This document shows, in pieces, positions 12,013 to 24,192 of a stretch of 64,000 nucleotides of DNA (the stretch's first letter is position 1; every line of letters begins with the position of its first letter). The stretch comes from Adiantum capillus-veneris. Its lineage: Eukaryota > Streptophyta > Polypodiopsida > Polypodiales > Pteridaceae. A program made the position numbers and the translations under genes. The stretch lies in contig CM043970.1 of the NCBI GenBank assembly GCA_014529385.2, positions 48,201,779 through 48,265,778 on the forward strand, read 5' to 3'. A model generated the notes under the pieces. That model worked only from the letters and a program-made list of their open reading frames with translations, was not told the DNA's origin and did no database searches.

Positions 12013-12458
12013 ACCCCCTTTTTGCATGGAGTGTAAGAAATCCCATTCTCATTGGGATTTTTAGTACCTCTCTTCTCTTTGCTTGCCTCATCTATTGGTA
12101 TGATTCTCCTACTCTACTCATTTGTACTCCATGAGATTCTATATCAATAAATATTTTGTTTCCACTTCAAAATCTTATGTAAACTATGCATTCATATGAA
12201 AATGGCAAGCGAACGATGATCAAAATTGTATTGTCACCCCCTTTTTGCACGGAGTGTAAGAAATCCCATTCTCATTGGGATTTTTAGTACCTCTCATCTC
12301 TTTGCTTGCCTCATCTATTGGTATGATTCTCCTACTCTACTCATTTGTACTCCATGAGATTCTATAAACAAAAATATGTTGTTTCCACCTCAGAATCTTA
12401 TGTCAACTATGCATTCATATGGAAATGGCAAGCGAACGATGACAAAAATTGTATTGTC
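12013..12458. repeat. Tandem duplication, two 223-bp units
   Basis: Units 12013-12235 and 12236-12458 have equal length and are nearly identical. Each begins ACCCCCTTTTTGCA, contains ATCCCATTCTCATTGGGATT and ends GTATTGTC. They lie just beyond the 3' end of the minus-strand TNP2 gene, so they may form its 3' region. Confidence 0.9.
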
Positions 12459-12530
12459 TTGCGTTCACAAACAAATAGCCCTTTTGTACAACATAAGTAG
12501 AGAAAGAAGTCAAAATCCAAAAGATATTTA

Positions 12531-13283
12531 TTAATTTTCATCCTCCAAGAGATCTCTACAAGTGCTTATATCCATGTCCAACCCCATGGTAGCTAATTCA
12601 ACAAATAAATCTATTGATTCATCCTCTATAGCCTCTCCTATTGAATCATCATCATCCTCTCCATCCTCGTACTCCTCCTCACTATGGTTGGTTATTGGGA
12701 ATGGTTGGTTCTCCTCGACCTCAATTGCATCATCGTCATTGGCGTCTTCTTGAGATGGTATGGTGGGATCTGCCAAAGTCTCTATGTTCGTATCTACAAA
12801 GATAGATCTGCTCCGTGGTGTGACTGGAATAACATACCATAGTCGTCTTCGATACATACAAGGCACATAAAACACCTGTAGGTCATAGAGCAAACACCAA
12901 CATGAATGTAGTTTTGTATGTATCATATAATGTTTTAGTGAGTTGCACATGGACTTTACCTGCTCACAACTACTAGGTTGCACCAAGTTGTCGGTCTTCC
13001 CGCGATAAAATTGCCCGGAGTCTACCATATAGAGTCCATTCTCATGTCTCTTAACCTCACCCGCAAACTATCAGCAGTCAAAGAGATATTTGTGAAATGT
13101 TCTGAAGTCCACTTTGATTATCCTCTCTATTGTTCCACATTCCCTCACCTCTTGTGTTGTCGTGTCAAAGTTGCCCATAACTCCACTATCATGAGTGGTT
13201 CGACGCTCATCCATCTTGTGGGTTCGAAAATGACGTCCTTCGGACCACATAGAGTTGAATGTGAAGGCCTGCAAAAACCAATC

Positions 13284-13350
<67 letters not shown>

Positions 13351-13353
13351 GAC

Positions 13354-13391
<38 letters not shown>

Positions 13392-16313
13392 TAAACACAT
13401 TGAGTATATTACCCTTGGTAGACATCCTCGCGCATACTCCCATTCTTTAGGGCTTATTTGTTCTCCTTGTGCCTTGGCCTTGGTCATGGCATTGTGTATC
13501 CACCCAACTGGAATTAGATCAGGGTATTTGGAAAGCTCTTTAGGAAAGGGAGGTGCTCACCTACCGCCATGCGACCTCTTCCATGCTTCCCTCTCCCTTT
13601 CTCTCGTTGTACGCACCTCCATATACATATCCACCCATTTGCCCATGATGGGAGCATTGAGTAGACAATGGTTGTTGACTATGGATTGAAATTCCCTATC
13701 CAAAATCAAGAGAGAACCTTTCCCACTTGGAATGTTTGCGTGTTTTTTTGGATCCTCTTCCTCCGTCTTTAAACGAGGCAATGATGGGTCTATTGTGAAA
13801 AGATATTGAGAGACATACACAAAAGCCTCTTGTACAATCCAACCCCCTGCCATGCTTGCCTGAACACATGTACATGAAACCATTAGTGATTAAAGTAACT
13901 AATAAAAAGCGTTGTGAATACAATCCAATCCTAATAAGGTTTAACGCTTAAGATCGATGAATACCTCTGGTTGTGATCGTAGCCTTACAAAGTATTTCAA
14001 GGTCTTTAGGAACCTCTCAAGAAAGAACATCCACCTTGAGTGAACCACACCACAAATGGCTATCTCCTCAACAAGATGGAGCAATAGGTGAACTTGGCTA
14101 ACAAGGATAGAACGTGGGAATGCATCCTCAATAGTACAACTTGCTTCAATCGCTAGAAGTCGAGTTGTTGGAATGGCTACAACTTCGATTTCTTTGGAAC
14201 TCACAAACCTATAACCAAAAAACCCTTCATAATCTTCATAGTAAAGTTAGTTTTCAAAGTAAAGTTTAGGAGGGAGGATCAAATGTTCTATACCTGACAA
14301 CTTCTCTCACCTTTAATATTGCAGTCTTTACCTTCATGTCCACAAATCCACTAATGCTAATTGGAAGCACAAACTATTGTACAAACAAAAAGACTTTTTA
14401 GTATCCAGAACCCTAAACCACATACACACACACACACACACACATTACCTGAAGAATCTTGTGCCAATCATGGGATTTGAGCCCATACAGTTGTGTGGAT
14501 CCTGCTTTCTTAGTTTTAGTGAAGGCACCCTTGAGCGAACGCATATAACCTGTTGGAGTACGGATGGATGCAATGACTTGTTTCATCCGCTCTTGATCCA
14601 CCCTTGATAGAATCCAAGGTGACTTTGGAAGAACCATCTTCCCCCGAGGCCCTGTGCGAGGTGTGGCCGAAGGAGGGAGCCTCGTTATGGCCCTCATGTC
14701 CTCTCTAGCCCCCAATGAATCTTTCTTGCCTACTATGTGATCCCATATAGCTTGGCCAACATTTTTGAACACATGCATTGGATCCAATAGGTGTTGGATT
14801 TTTAATGAAGCCCAATAGGGTAGTGATAAGAAAATAGAGTACCTAGACATACCCCTAGGTGGATCATTGGGAGGAGGCAATGTGCTGTGATGCTCGTTCC
14901 AATGTCTTGCCCAATCGGCCATGGTCCAATGGAGTGGCTCCATCCCATTGCACGGTGGAGCATAAGATGGATGTGTGGGCGGCAAGAAGCGATGGTTATT
15001 GGGGTAGATCACCTTACCAAGTAGAGCGGGTCTCTCTGTCACGAGTGAGGGTCCACAAGTTGGGCATGCCCTATGTCCAGATGTCGATAGTCCTACAAAA
15101 ACAAAAGACATAACCGCATATAAGTGACCAATGCAAAGACATTAAAGAGCGTCACAAAGGAAAAGCTTACCAGAAATCTCTCCAAGCCCGGGCTAATCAT
15201 GCATGGTCCACATGAGAATGCACTTGATCATTGTGTGCCAATCACGAAGTGGTCTTGATACATCAAAAACATCTATGTCGTTCCATAGCTCTTGAAGCTC
15301 TTCAATCAAAGGTGCTAAATATACATCCATGTTCTTCACCTTGTGTTTTCCTGGGACTAGAAGAGAGAGCAAAATGTTCCCCTTCTTGGTTGACTCCCAT
15401 GGTGGAATGTTGTAGTTCACAACAACCACTGGCCAAGTACTCCATGAGGTAGACCGATGCCCAAATGGGTTTACCCCATCACTAGCCAGACCAAGCCTCA
15501 AGTGACGAGGCTCTTCTCTAAACTCCGGTCATGTCTTCTCAATGTGTTGCCATGCCGGCGAGTCAGCCGACACTCTCATAACCCCATCAGTGGAGCGATT
15601 TTTCATATGCCATGTAAGAAGCTCCCTTGTTCCTTTGGTGCTGAACATGTGCTTGATGCGGAGAATGAGGGGGAATTGACGAAGAACCTTGCGAGGTATT
15701 GTGGTTCCTTGCATTCCCTCTTTGTACCTTGATTCTCCACACTCGGGGCAAGCATCAAGACCTGCATGTTGATTGTGGAATAGCACGCAATCATTGACAC
15801 ATGCATGTATGCGATCATAGTCCATCCCAAGACCTATCACCACCTGTCGTGCCTTCCTTCGATTTTCTGGAAGATGATTGCCTTTAGGCATCATCTTGCC
15901 TAATAGCCTATGACATAATTAAAGAACACTCGTTATTGCATATAACCACGAAAAAAACTCACAACTAACACTTATTACACTTAAACGTACCTCAATAGTG
16001 CATCGACCCCTGCATTGCTCCATCCAAACATTGCTTGAATATTCAAGATCTCAAGAGACGCTCGTAATATGGAGTAGGAGCATCCCTCGTATTGAGCGGT
16101 GTGTGCTGCCTCTAACAATGAATCTTTGGTTTTTTGGGCAGCTTCTTCACATGCACACTCAAGCTCACACTCATTTGCTGCCTCACGTGCAAGAAGATCC
16201 TCAACCATATTGTGCAAATGATCTTCCTCCACCTCTATGTGGGGCGGGGTGGTGAGGAGATCCCCATATGTGGTGGATGTAGGATGCGCATGCGCTCGTG
16301 TGGACCCACCCAC
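12531..16313 (-). pseudogene. TNP2-type CACTA transposase, multi-exon, with stops
   Basis: Exons in order on the minus strand: 16313-15981 (YEGCSYSILRASLEILNIQ, the usual N-terminal block); 15894-15193 (CVNDCVLFHNQHAGLDACPECG, LGLASDGVNPFG, MDVYLAPLIEELQELW); 15111-14413 (STSGHRACPTCGP, LLDPMHVFKNVGQAIWDHI, GKKDSLGARED); 14204-13941 (DUF4218-like, LHLVEEIAICGVVHSRWMFF); 13883-13071 (C-terminal domain into a DUF4216-like region); and 13028-12531 (QVFYVPCMYRR, acidic tail). Splice sites are seen at G|GTAAGC near 15180 with a TTTGTAG acceptor before 15111, and CAG|GTAATG near 14455. In-frame TGA at 15529 and TAG at 15193 break the protein, both where Trp or an aromatic residue is usual. It would cut and paste CACTA termini; this copy is probably inactive. 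Confidence 0.88.
13289..13348. repeat. (AG)30 microsatellite
   Basis: A perfect dinucleotide tract lying in a TNP2 intron, followed by a (CA)n stretch at 13357-13390. The poly-SL and poly-RE frames over it are not genes. Confidence 0.95.
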
Positions 16314-16802
16314 ATCGGACGGCGGGTGTGATCCCCCTCCGATGACTGCTTCCTAGTGCAATCGCTCTTCCGTCCTTCTCCCGCCTCCGCCCCCAATCAC
16401 ACTCCAATGGGGAGCGACATCAATGGATGCCAAAACCCTCAGATCGCTAGTTTCCATTCAAGCGCGTTTTCTCGGATCGTCCCATAGCCCATAATCATCC
16501 ACGTGAGCCAAGCATATACGTCAAAGCCGTGCAATTGCATGCTTACATCGCGTACATGGACATGGTAATCGCTCCACCAACCATCGAGTTCGTTCCGCGC
16601 CAACAAACGGACCCACGTCATCCCAATCGTCCTGCACACACGACCACACACTAAATAAAAAAAAATTAAATAAGAATATGAAAAATCAAGAATGTTTGTA
16701 CTGACATGACTGACACTCATTAAAGATAGAGGGTAGTGGGTACAACAGGTCATGCAGACAGTCGGCGTAACCTTAATGTCCTGTCATAGATAATTGCAGT
16801 AA

Positions 16803-16868
16803 TACTGGCGGTAACCTGCACGGTAATACTCGCGGTAATATTTCAAGAAGATTTTTTTATATAAAGGG
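16803..16868 (+). promoter_or_regulatory. Internal CACTA1 promoter with GCGGTAAT motifs and TATA box
   Basis: Copies of the subterminal motif (GGCGGTAACC, CACGGTAATA, CGCGGTAATA) sit directly upstream of TTTATATAAAGG at 16857-16868. This lies between the 5' end of the minus-strand TNP2 and the plus-strand TNPA-like gene, so it may be a shared regulatory region. In En/Spm, promoter control by TNPA binding to such motifs is established; its use here is inferred. Confidence 0.5.
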
Positions 16869-16879
16869 GGCACCTGCGT

Positions 16880-19800
16880 GCCCCCACGAAATTGAATGCC
16901 AAAATTTCAAAATCGACCTCCTCTTCTGCGCGGGCCTGTTTCCCTCTCCATCTCCAAGCTCCCTCTCCTTCTCCCTCTCCATCTCCATCTCCGACCTCTA
17001 TTACTCTCTTCATCTCCATCCCCACCATTTCCAAGAGACCGAGGTCACGAATGTAAGTGCTCAAACTCTCTCTCTTTCTTCTCGTTCTTCTACACACACA
17101 CACAAACACAAACACATACACACACACATTGCACAGACACACACACACACACACACACAATGCATACACACACATGCACTAACCTGCACACACACGCACA
17201 CACGCACACACAATTTTATGCACAATCACACACTAATGCCCGCATTAGTGCGTGCATGCATTATACACACACTAATGCAGGCATTGGTGTGTGATTGTGC
17301 ACAAAATAGCGTGTGGAAACACACTATTTTGTGCACAATCACACACTAATGCCCGCATTAGTGCGTGCATGCGTTACAAGCACACACTAATGCTTGCGTT
17401 AGGGTGTTCTTGTGCATGAATTAGTGTGTAAACACACTAATGCATGCACAAGCACACACTAATGCAAGCATTAGTGTGTGCATGCATTAGTTAGTTTTTA
17501 CACACTATTTTTTGCACAAATTACACACTGATGCCGCACTAGTTGGTTTTTAGGGTTTATTTTGTGCACAAATTACACACTAATGCCGCACTAGTTAGTT
17601 TTTACACACTAATGCCCGTATTAGTGTGTGCATGCATTATACACACACACATTAGTTAGTTTCTACATACTAATTTGTGTCCAAGCACACACTAATGCAA
17701 GCATTAGTGTGTGCATGCATTATACACACACTAATGCTTGCATTATTGTGTGATTGTGCACAAATTAGTGTGTTTTCACACACTATTTTGTGCACAATGC
17801 ATGAATTATACACACACACACTAATTTGTGCATTAGTGTGTGCATGCATTAGTGTGTTTTCACAGACTAATTTGTGCACAATCACACACTAATGCTTGCA
17901 TTAGTGTGTTTCCACACACTAATTTGTAACCAAGCACACACTAATTCAAGCGTTAGTGTGTACATACCTCTCTAGCACACACTAATGCAAGCGTTAGTGT
18001 GTGCTTGTGCACTAATTAGTGTGTTTTCACACACTATTTTAGGCACAATCACACACACTAATGCTTGCATTAGTGTGTTTCCACACACTAATTTGTGCCC
18101 AAGCACACACTAATGCAAGCGTTAGTGTGTGCATACCTCTCTAGCACACACACATGCTTGCATTAGTGTGTGCTTGTGCACTAATTAGTGTGTTTTCACG
18201 CACTATTTCAGGCACAATGCATGTATTATACACACACACACACACTAATGCTTGCATTAGTGTGTGATTGTGGACTAATTAGTGTGTTTAAACACACTAA
18301 TTAGTGCATGCATAAGTGTGTTTTCACGCACTATTTCAGGCACAATGCATGTATTATACACACACACACACACACACTAATGCTTGCATTAGTGTGTGAT
18401 TGTGGACCAATTAGTGTGTTTAAACACACTAATTAGTGCATGCATAAGTGTGTTACCACACACTAATTTGTGCCCAAGCACACACTAATGCAAGCGTTAG
18501 TGTGTGCATACCTCTCTAGCACACACACATGCTTGCATTAGTGTGTGCTTGTGCACTAATTAGTGTGTTTTCACACACTATTTTAGGCACAATGCATGTA
18601 TTATACACACACACACACTAATGCAAGCTTTAGTGTGTTTCCACACACTAATTTGTGCCCAAGCACACACTAATGCAAGCATTAGTGTATGCATACCTCT
18701 CTAGCACACACTAATGCTTGTGTGTGCTTGTGCACTACTTAGTGTGTTTTCACACACTATTATTGTGAGCATTGGTGTGTGAAAAAATTGCACACACTAA
18801 TGCTTGCATTAGTGTGTGCTTGTGCACTAATTAGTGTGTGAAAACACACCAATGCATGCACACACATCCTAATGCAAAGGGTGTGTGTGCATGCATTGGT
18901 GTGTTTTCACACACTAATTAGTGCACAAGCACACACTAATGCAAGCATTAGTGTGTGCATGCGTTACAAGCACACACTAACGCTTGCATTAGTGTGTGCT
19001 TGGGCATGCATTAGTATACCAAAACATACCTCCATTAACATTAACAATATACCAAAACATACCTCCATGTGGGTGTGCGATGAAGTTGATTGAGACCCCA
19101 ATTATCACCGAGAAGCCCAACGGTAGATTAAGGTCCAACACACACACTAGATTAATTTCTTTGCCACACACTAACGCACACACACAATAGATTAATTAGA
19201 AGCACACACACTTTCATCTAAATGGATGCAAAAAAAATAAGCACATAAACCATCTCTTAAATAGGAGATAAAAGGAATCTTATGCAAGGAGGAATCCTAT
19301 GCAATAAAGAATCTCACTTTGACTAGAATCCAATGTTAATTAGGGTCCCTTTTTTTGTGAAATTGTAGGATATGGCATCCTCTTCCACACCTGGCTATCG
19401 ATCCATAGAGGACTTTCTCGCCGAGGGCCTCTCTTACGAGGACGCTTGTGATGCTTACTACTCGCAGTCTTCCTCCCACCAGTCACAATCCACCTTCGGC
19501 TTTCAATGGTTCCGAGATGCAGTACACAACCCCGACCTCGAGAGGGCATACCGCGCCTAGGTAGAGTGGCTATCCTTGTAGCAGAGTCTTCGAGGGCAGT
19601 ACACACCAGCATAGTTGGCTGCCTATGGGCTCTCACCGCTTGCGACACCGGGCGCCGGCACTCCGATCGTGCAGAGTGTGCCTCCCAGTGGGCCTCCCTC
19701 CACCTTACCCTCGACTTTCCCTTCACCTGTAGCTCTCTCCACCTTGCATTCGCAGCGATCCACGCCCGCACCGTTGAGTTATCCGTCGCCTACACCACCC

Positions 19801-20773
19801 AGCGGCTCGGGCTCGGGCCAGGGCTCTTTGGGTGGCCAGCACTCTTCCCGTAGTGGTGGCTCACGCTCTCGTCGAGGTAGTGGCTCGTGCTGCTTTGGTG
19901 GTGGAGGGGGCAGTGCTACGGATTCACCTCCTCTTACACCCCGACCTCCTCGCTCACCCCTTGGAGCTCCACATGAGGATGAGGACCGTGATGCGCCCGC
20001 CCCGGACGCTCATGGGTACTACTATTATATACATCGTGGGGGGGAGGTGGATCTAGGTTCCTCTTTGGGGAGGACATTTCGAGCGCACCTTAACCAGCTG
20101 ATCCACTCGACATACCAAGATTGCTTTAAATCTTTCAAAGATCAGGACCTAGCCGACGTGACATACATTCACACGACATTGCTCATGCGGTTCCGTAATC
20201 CGCAAGTGGAAGAGTTCTCCAGGCAGTGGCTCGAGGAATACATCAAGAATTTCTTGAAAAATAAGAAGTCCAGTGTGCGGAGGGCGGCAAAGCAAACATT
20301 TGAATATGAGGGTCACAACTATCGCCCTGGAAATGTTCATGACGAGGAGTGGGAGAAAGCCTAGGGTGAGCTGGAGGACGAGAGGGCGACACGTGCTAGG
20401 GCGCACACTCGGCAGGTGGAGGCGAGGGCACAGCAAATGCCCACGCATTACGGCTCGGGCAGAAAAGCAGCATGGAAAGATAAATTTGTGAGTGTGCGGA
20501 TTTTCATTTGAATTGATTTAATTTGTGGTAATAAGGTTAGGTTTGTGATATTTTTTAATTGATATACAACAAAATATTACTATGACCCGTCCAAGCCGAG
20601 AGATCCAGAGATACAGAGAGAGCCACTTCGAATATCAGACATGGTGCTGGCTGTATGAAAACAACAAAATCAATCGTGAAGAATTTGAAAATGCATGTCG
20701 TACACTACAACCTGTAAGTGTGAACTTTTTAAAAAAAAATCATTGCATGCAGCTTTATGTATCCATTTGTATT
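16880..20773 (+). CDS. TNPA-like (Ptta/En/Spm-type) accessory transposon protein
   Basis: A leader exon (about 16880-17053, AAT|GTAAGTG donor) and a 2.3-kb intron precede a TTGTAG acceptor at about 19367. ATG follows at 19373. Coding runs as a short Ser/Tyr-rich start (SIEDFLAEGLSYEDACDAYY), a TAG at 19558-19560 with a frame change to a Pro/Ser-rich stretch (19615-20364), and a basic segment (RRAAKQTFEYEGHNYRPGN). A further stop lies near 20362, and a last exon starts about 20582 (YESHFEYQTWCWLYENN-like). Length, proline-rich start and position beside TNP2 fit the second CACTA protein, which binds subterminal repeats. It is cut by the copia insertion at 20774. The similarity is general, so the name rests mainly on context. 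Confidence 0.55.
17090..19020. repeat. Array of short palindromes (CACACACTAATGC / GCATTAGTGTGTG)
   Basis: About 1.9 kb of irregularly repeated units in which CACACACTAATGC is followed after about 2-4 nt by its reverse complement, alternating with TTTGTGCACAA-type spacers and (CA)n runs. Higher-order copies of about 230 bp are visible (compare 18050-18200, 18440-18560 and 18640-18740). It occupies the leader intron of the TNPA-like gene. No ORF over it is credible. Confidence 0.9.
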
Positions 20774-21000
20774 TGTTGGAATTAGGGTTGCAAAGAAACA
20801 CACGCAGCTTGGAGAAGACAAAGGAAGCTCAAGGCACACAATAGAGAGTGTATTACTTAGTGTGCAATGGAAAGATAGATAGCCCTAGAGTGATGGGCGA
20901 ATATATAATGCTCGGGGGAAAAAACCTCCTAAAGAGGGAAAAAATGCCCCGGCGGTCCTAGTGGGTTCACACACATCACTACCACATGTATATGGTAACA
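20774..21000 (-). repeat. 3' LTR of Copia2 (227 bp)
   Basis: On the minus strand it begins TGTTACCATATAC directly after the polypurine tract CCAGGGGGGATT (plus coordinates 21001-21012) and ends AATTCCAACA, giving TG...CA ends. The RNase H stop lies 75 bp upstream. Confidence 0.8.
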
Positions 21001-21075
21001 AATCCCCCCTGGAGTGATGAGGTGAACGAGAGCTGGCACATGAGTAAAGGGAAGTGCAATGCCCTGAGGACAGGA

Positions 21076-23653
21076 TCAGTCCACAAAGGGGAGTAAGCCC
21101 AAAGCTTTGCGGAAAGCTTCAAGCTTCTCACGAGACAATGCCTTTGTGAAAAGATCTGCAAGGTTGTCCTGTGTTGGCACATAAGCCAAGCTGATCTCTC
21201 CTGCTGAGAGCCTCTCCCTGACATAGTGGTAATGCACCTCAATGTGCTTTGTGTGAGCATGAAAAACTGGGTTCCTCGCAACTACCAATGCGCTCTGACT
21301 GTCAGTGTAGATAGTGTTGGCAGTGTCCTGTCCAACACCCAAATCAGCCATAAGGCGTCTGAGCCATACACACTCAACCGTAGCTGTGAAGACTGCCCTG
21401 TACTCAGCCTCACAACTCGAAGTGGCCACAATGGGTTGCTTCTTGCTCAACCATGATATACATGAACTGCCAAGCATGAAACAAAAACCACTTGTGGACA
21501 CTCACGTGTCAAAACAACCAGCCCAATCTGAGTCCGAAAAAGCATGTAAGTCTGGCGGCAATGATCCCCCCTTGGGATAAAACAAGCCAAGATGTAAAGT
21601 GCCACTAAGGTAGCGGAAAACCTCTTGATAGCCTGCCAATGCTTAGACCCTGGGCTATGCATAAATCTGCTGACCTGTGAGACTGCAAACTGAATATCTG
21701 GCCTCGTGTTGCATACATAAATGAGGCAGCCAACAGCAGTTTGGTAAAGAGTGACATCATCAAGATCACCAGCATCATGTAGACTCAACTTCAAACTTGT
21801 TTCCATGGGAGTGGCAATAGGTTTGCAATCCTCAAGTCCAAACTTACATAGCAATGTCTCTATGTAACTTTTCTGACACAAGGCAATACCACCATCACAC
21901 TGCTTAAACTGTATACCCAAGTAATGGTGCAACAGCCCCAAATCTTTCATCTTGAAAGTAGCATTCAAATCAGCCTTAAATTCAGCAATATGTCTCTCAT
22001 TTGGTCCAGTGATCAGCAAATCATCAACATAAAGAACCACGATGAGAAATACATCACCCTCACGCTTTACATACAATGTGCTTTCTGTTGGACTGTTACG
22101 AAAGCCTTGTTTGACCAAATGAGTGTCAACTTTCTCATACCAAGCACGAGGAGATTGCTTCAACCCATACAAAGCCTTGTTACATTTGAACACTTTGTCC
22201 TCTTGTCCTTTTATGACAAAACCGCGAGGCTGCGTTACATAAACTTCCTCAAATATGTCACCATTCAAGAAAGCAGTAACAATGTCTGATTGATGTACAT
22301 CCCAACCAAAATGAGCTGCCAATGCACATAGAAAACGCACAGTAGTCATACGACAAGTGGGAGCAAAAGTCTCTCATAATCTATGCCTTTTTGCTGTGCA
22401 TAACCCTTTGAAACAAGTCGAGCCTTATGGCGATCGATCTCACCATCCGGCTTGCGTTTTCACTTGTAAACCCACTTCGTACCAATGTCCTTTTTGCCAG
22501 GAGGCAAATCACATAATGTCCATGTGTCATTTTCTATAAGTGCATCATATTTAGATTGCATGGCAGCCATCCAATTTTCTGAATTCTGTGCTTCATCAAA
22601 AGACAGAGGCTCCTCAACATCATGTAAACTAGACACAGCCAAAGCATAACAATCTGATGCATAAGATGCATGGCGAGAGACTGAACGAGTACGACTAGAC
22701 AAAGGTGCATCCAATTTACTGTCATGCAAAGTGTGCACCATCCATTTTGGCATACCTCTAGCCTGCTCATTTTCAGCCCTTTCCTCATCAAGTACATCAT
22801 GTACATCTGCATCAATAATAGGCTGATCTAAAACATTTTCAGAAACCCCCATAGGTTGTACATTTGCCTCATTGGAACTTACATTCGTATTTCCACCATT
22901 AAAAAGAGGCAACAAAGTGTCATAAATGTCATGTGAGCTTACATTACTGTCTCTAGTACATGACAGCAAGGGCTGAACAGAATCTTCCATAAACACTGCA
23001 TCCCGAGAAACCAGAATACGTTTTGTTTGCGGATGATACAACCTGTAACCTTTGCTTTCAGCACTATAATCAACAAAAATACATTTGACAGCCTTATCAT
23101 CCAATTTTCTGCGCTGCACTTGTGGCACCAAAGCATATGCCAAACAACCAAAAACACGCATGTGCTCAATAGAAGGTTTTCTATCATGCCATGCTTCATA
23201 TGGAGTAATAGACTGCAAAGCTTTCGTAGGACACCTGTTAAGTACATAAGTGGCACACATGATGGCCTCAAGCCAAAAAGAATGCAGTAAAGCTTGACTT
23301 TTGACCATACATCGTGCCATTTTCGTCAGTGACCTGTTTTTCCTCTCAGCAACACCATTTTCCTGAGGTGTATAAGGCACTGTACATCGGTGTTTTATCC
23401 CACGACTAGCCAGAAATGCATTAAATTCATGAGACATATACTCCCCCCCTCGATCTGAACGGAGGGTGCCCATAGTACATTTCGAGACATTTTCAGCCAT
23501 AGCCAGAAATTGTTTGAAGCACATAAAAACTTCGGACTTCGCTTTAAGCGGAAATACCCATGCATGCCTGGAGTAATCATCAATGAAAGTCACGAAGTAC
23601 AGGTAATTGCCCAAGGACGGAGTTTGCATGGGCCCACAAACATCACTATGCAC
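21076..23653 (-). pseudogene. Copia2 integrase, reverse transcriptase and RNase H, frameshifted
   Basis: The first open stretch, 23653-22460, has the integrase core (HSDVCGPMQTPSLGNYLYF, FIDDYSRHAWVF, SDRGGEYMSHEF, ENGVAERKNR). A TGA near 22458 and a one-base deletion near 22372 precede the reverse transcriptase, 22349-21447 (QSDIVTAFLNGD, VLYVDDLLITG). Another shift near 21620 precedes RNase H, 21501-21076 (SSCEAEYRAVF, TDSQSALVVARNP, HYHYVRERL, DLFTKAL). Order integrase before reverse transcriptase is diagnostic of Ty1/copia. Expression of a full polyprotein is impossible. Confidence 0.92.
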
Positions 23654-23663
23654 CTGTAATATC

Positions 23664-23893
23664 CAATATAATTAAACACTTGATGTTGGCCCAAGTGTTC
23701 TTTTGGCCACAGTTGTATAGCCGCCATGCATCGCCTATTTGGGCAATTTTGTAATGAACAGTTTCTCCAATATAATTAAACATTTGAATTTGGTTGGTGC
23801 AATGAAATTGTTGTTTTTGAACAGTTTCTCCAATATAATTAAACATTTGATTTTGGTCCAAAGTTTTGGTGCAATGAAATTGTTGTTTTTTAT
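23664..23893. repeat. Tandem repeats around TCCAATATAATTAAACA
   Basis: Three occurrences of TCCAATATAATTAAACA (about 23669, 23765 and 23828). The last two belong to 63-bp units starting GAACAGTTTCTCC (23756 and 23819) that also share GGTGCAATGAAATTGTTGTT. The block sits where Copia2 is broken off. Confidence 0.8.
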
Positions 23894-23910
23894 TTATTAA
23901 ATGTATCGGA

Positions 23911-23972
23911 AAAAAAAGGCAAATGACCATTTGGATGGGTCCTACCATCCAAATGGTCATCTGCTTTTTTTT
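23911..23972. repeat. Hairpin: 28-bp arms, 6-nt loop
   Basis: Left arm 23911-23938 and right arm 23945-23972 are inverted copies with two mismatches (core ATGACCATTTGGATGG). The A-run of the left arm pairs with the T-run of the right, separated by GTCCTA. Confidence 0.85.
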
Positions 23973-23974
23973 TA

Positions 23975-24192
23975 AATACTCCGGGTGCAGTAATCGTCGC
24001 GGTAATAATTGCGGTAAAGTCTGCGGATATAATTGTGGAAATTTAGCCGGGGGTATTACCACGACGATTGCTGAAGGACCATTACCGTGCTTATTGACTC
24101 TAGCATTACCGCTCCCAAGATTTTTTGCCTTCAACTTTTCCTTTGTTTTTGTGCGGCTATCTGAGCGGTAATGTGCTCCGAATGTCATAGTG
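23975..24192 (-). repeat. CACTA1 right terminus with subterminal repeats
   Basis: Motifs include TCGCGGTAATAATTGCGG, CCATTACCGTGC, GCATTACCGCTCC and GAGCGGTAATGTG, in both orientations, ending in the terminal CATAGTG. They match the left-end motif set. Confidence 0.78.

Larger units (their letters stand above)
20774..23660 (-). mobile_element. 5'-truncated Ty1/copia element (Copia2) inside CACTA1
   Basis: A 3' LTR and polypurine tract on the left and integrase to RNase H coding on the minus strand define a copia element. It stops abruptly at about 23660 inside the start of the integrase core: gag, protease, integrase zinc domain and 5' LTR are missing. The flank left of the LTR reads GTATT, and no partner duplication is identifiable at the broken side. 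Confidence 0.88.
11768..24192. mobile_element. CACTA (En/Spm) DNA transposon CACTA1, about 12.4 kb
   Basis: The left end reads CACTATGGGAG and the right end reads CATAGTG, an inverted CACTATG. Both ends are flanked by CCA (11765-11767 and 24193-24195), the 3-bp target duplication expected of this superfamily. Removing the insert and one CCA restores the gypsy integrase frame on either side. Subterminal GCGGTAAT/ATTACCGC motifs occur at both ends. Inside lie a TNP2-type transposase on the minus strand and a TNPA-like gene on the plus strand, plus a nested copia fragment. Stops in TNP2 indicate a non-autonomous copy now. Confidence 0.9.

Noticed and set aside
17090-19020. CRISPR-like regularly repeated palindromes
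   Set aside because: Units are irregular in spacing, spacers are themselves repeats, there are no cas genes, and the context is a plant transposon.
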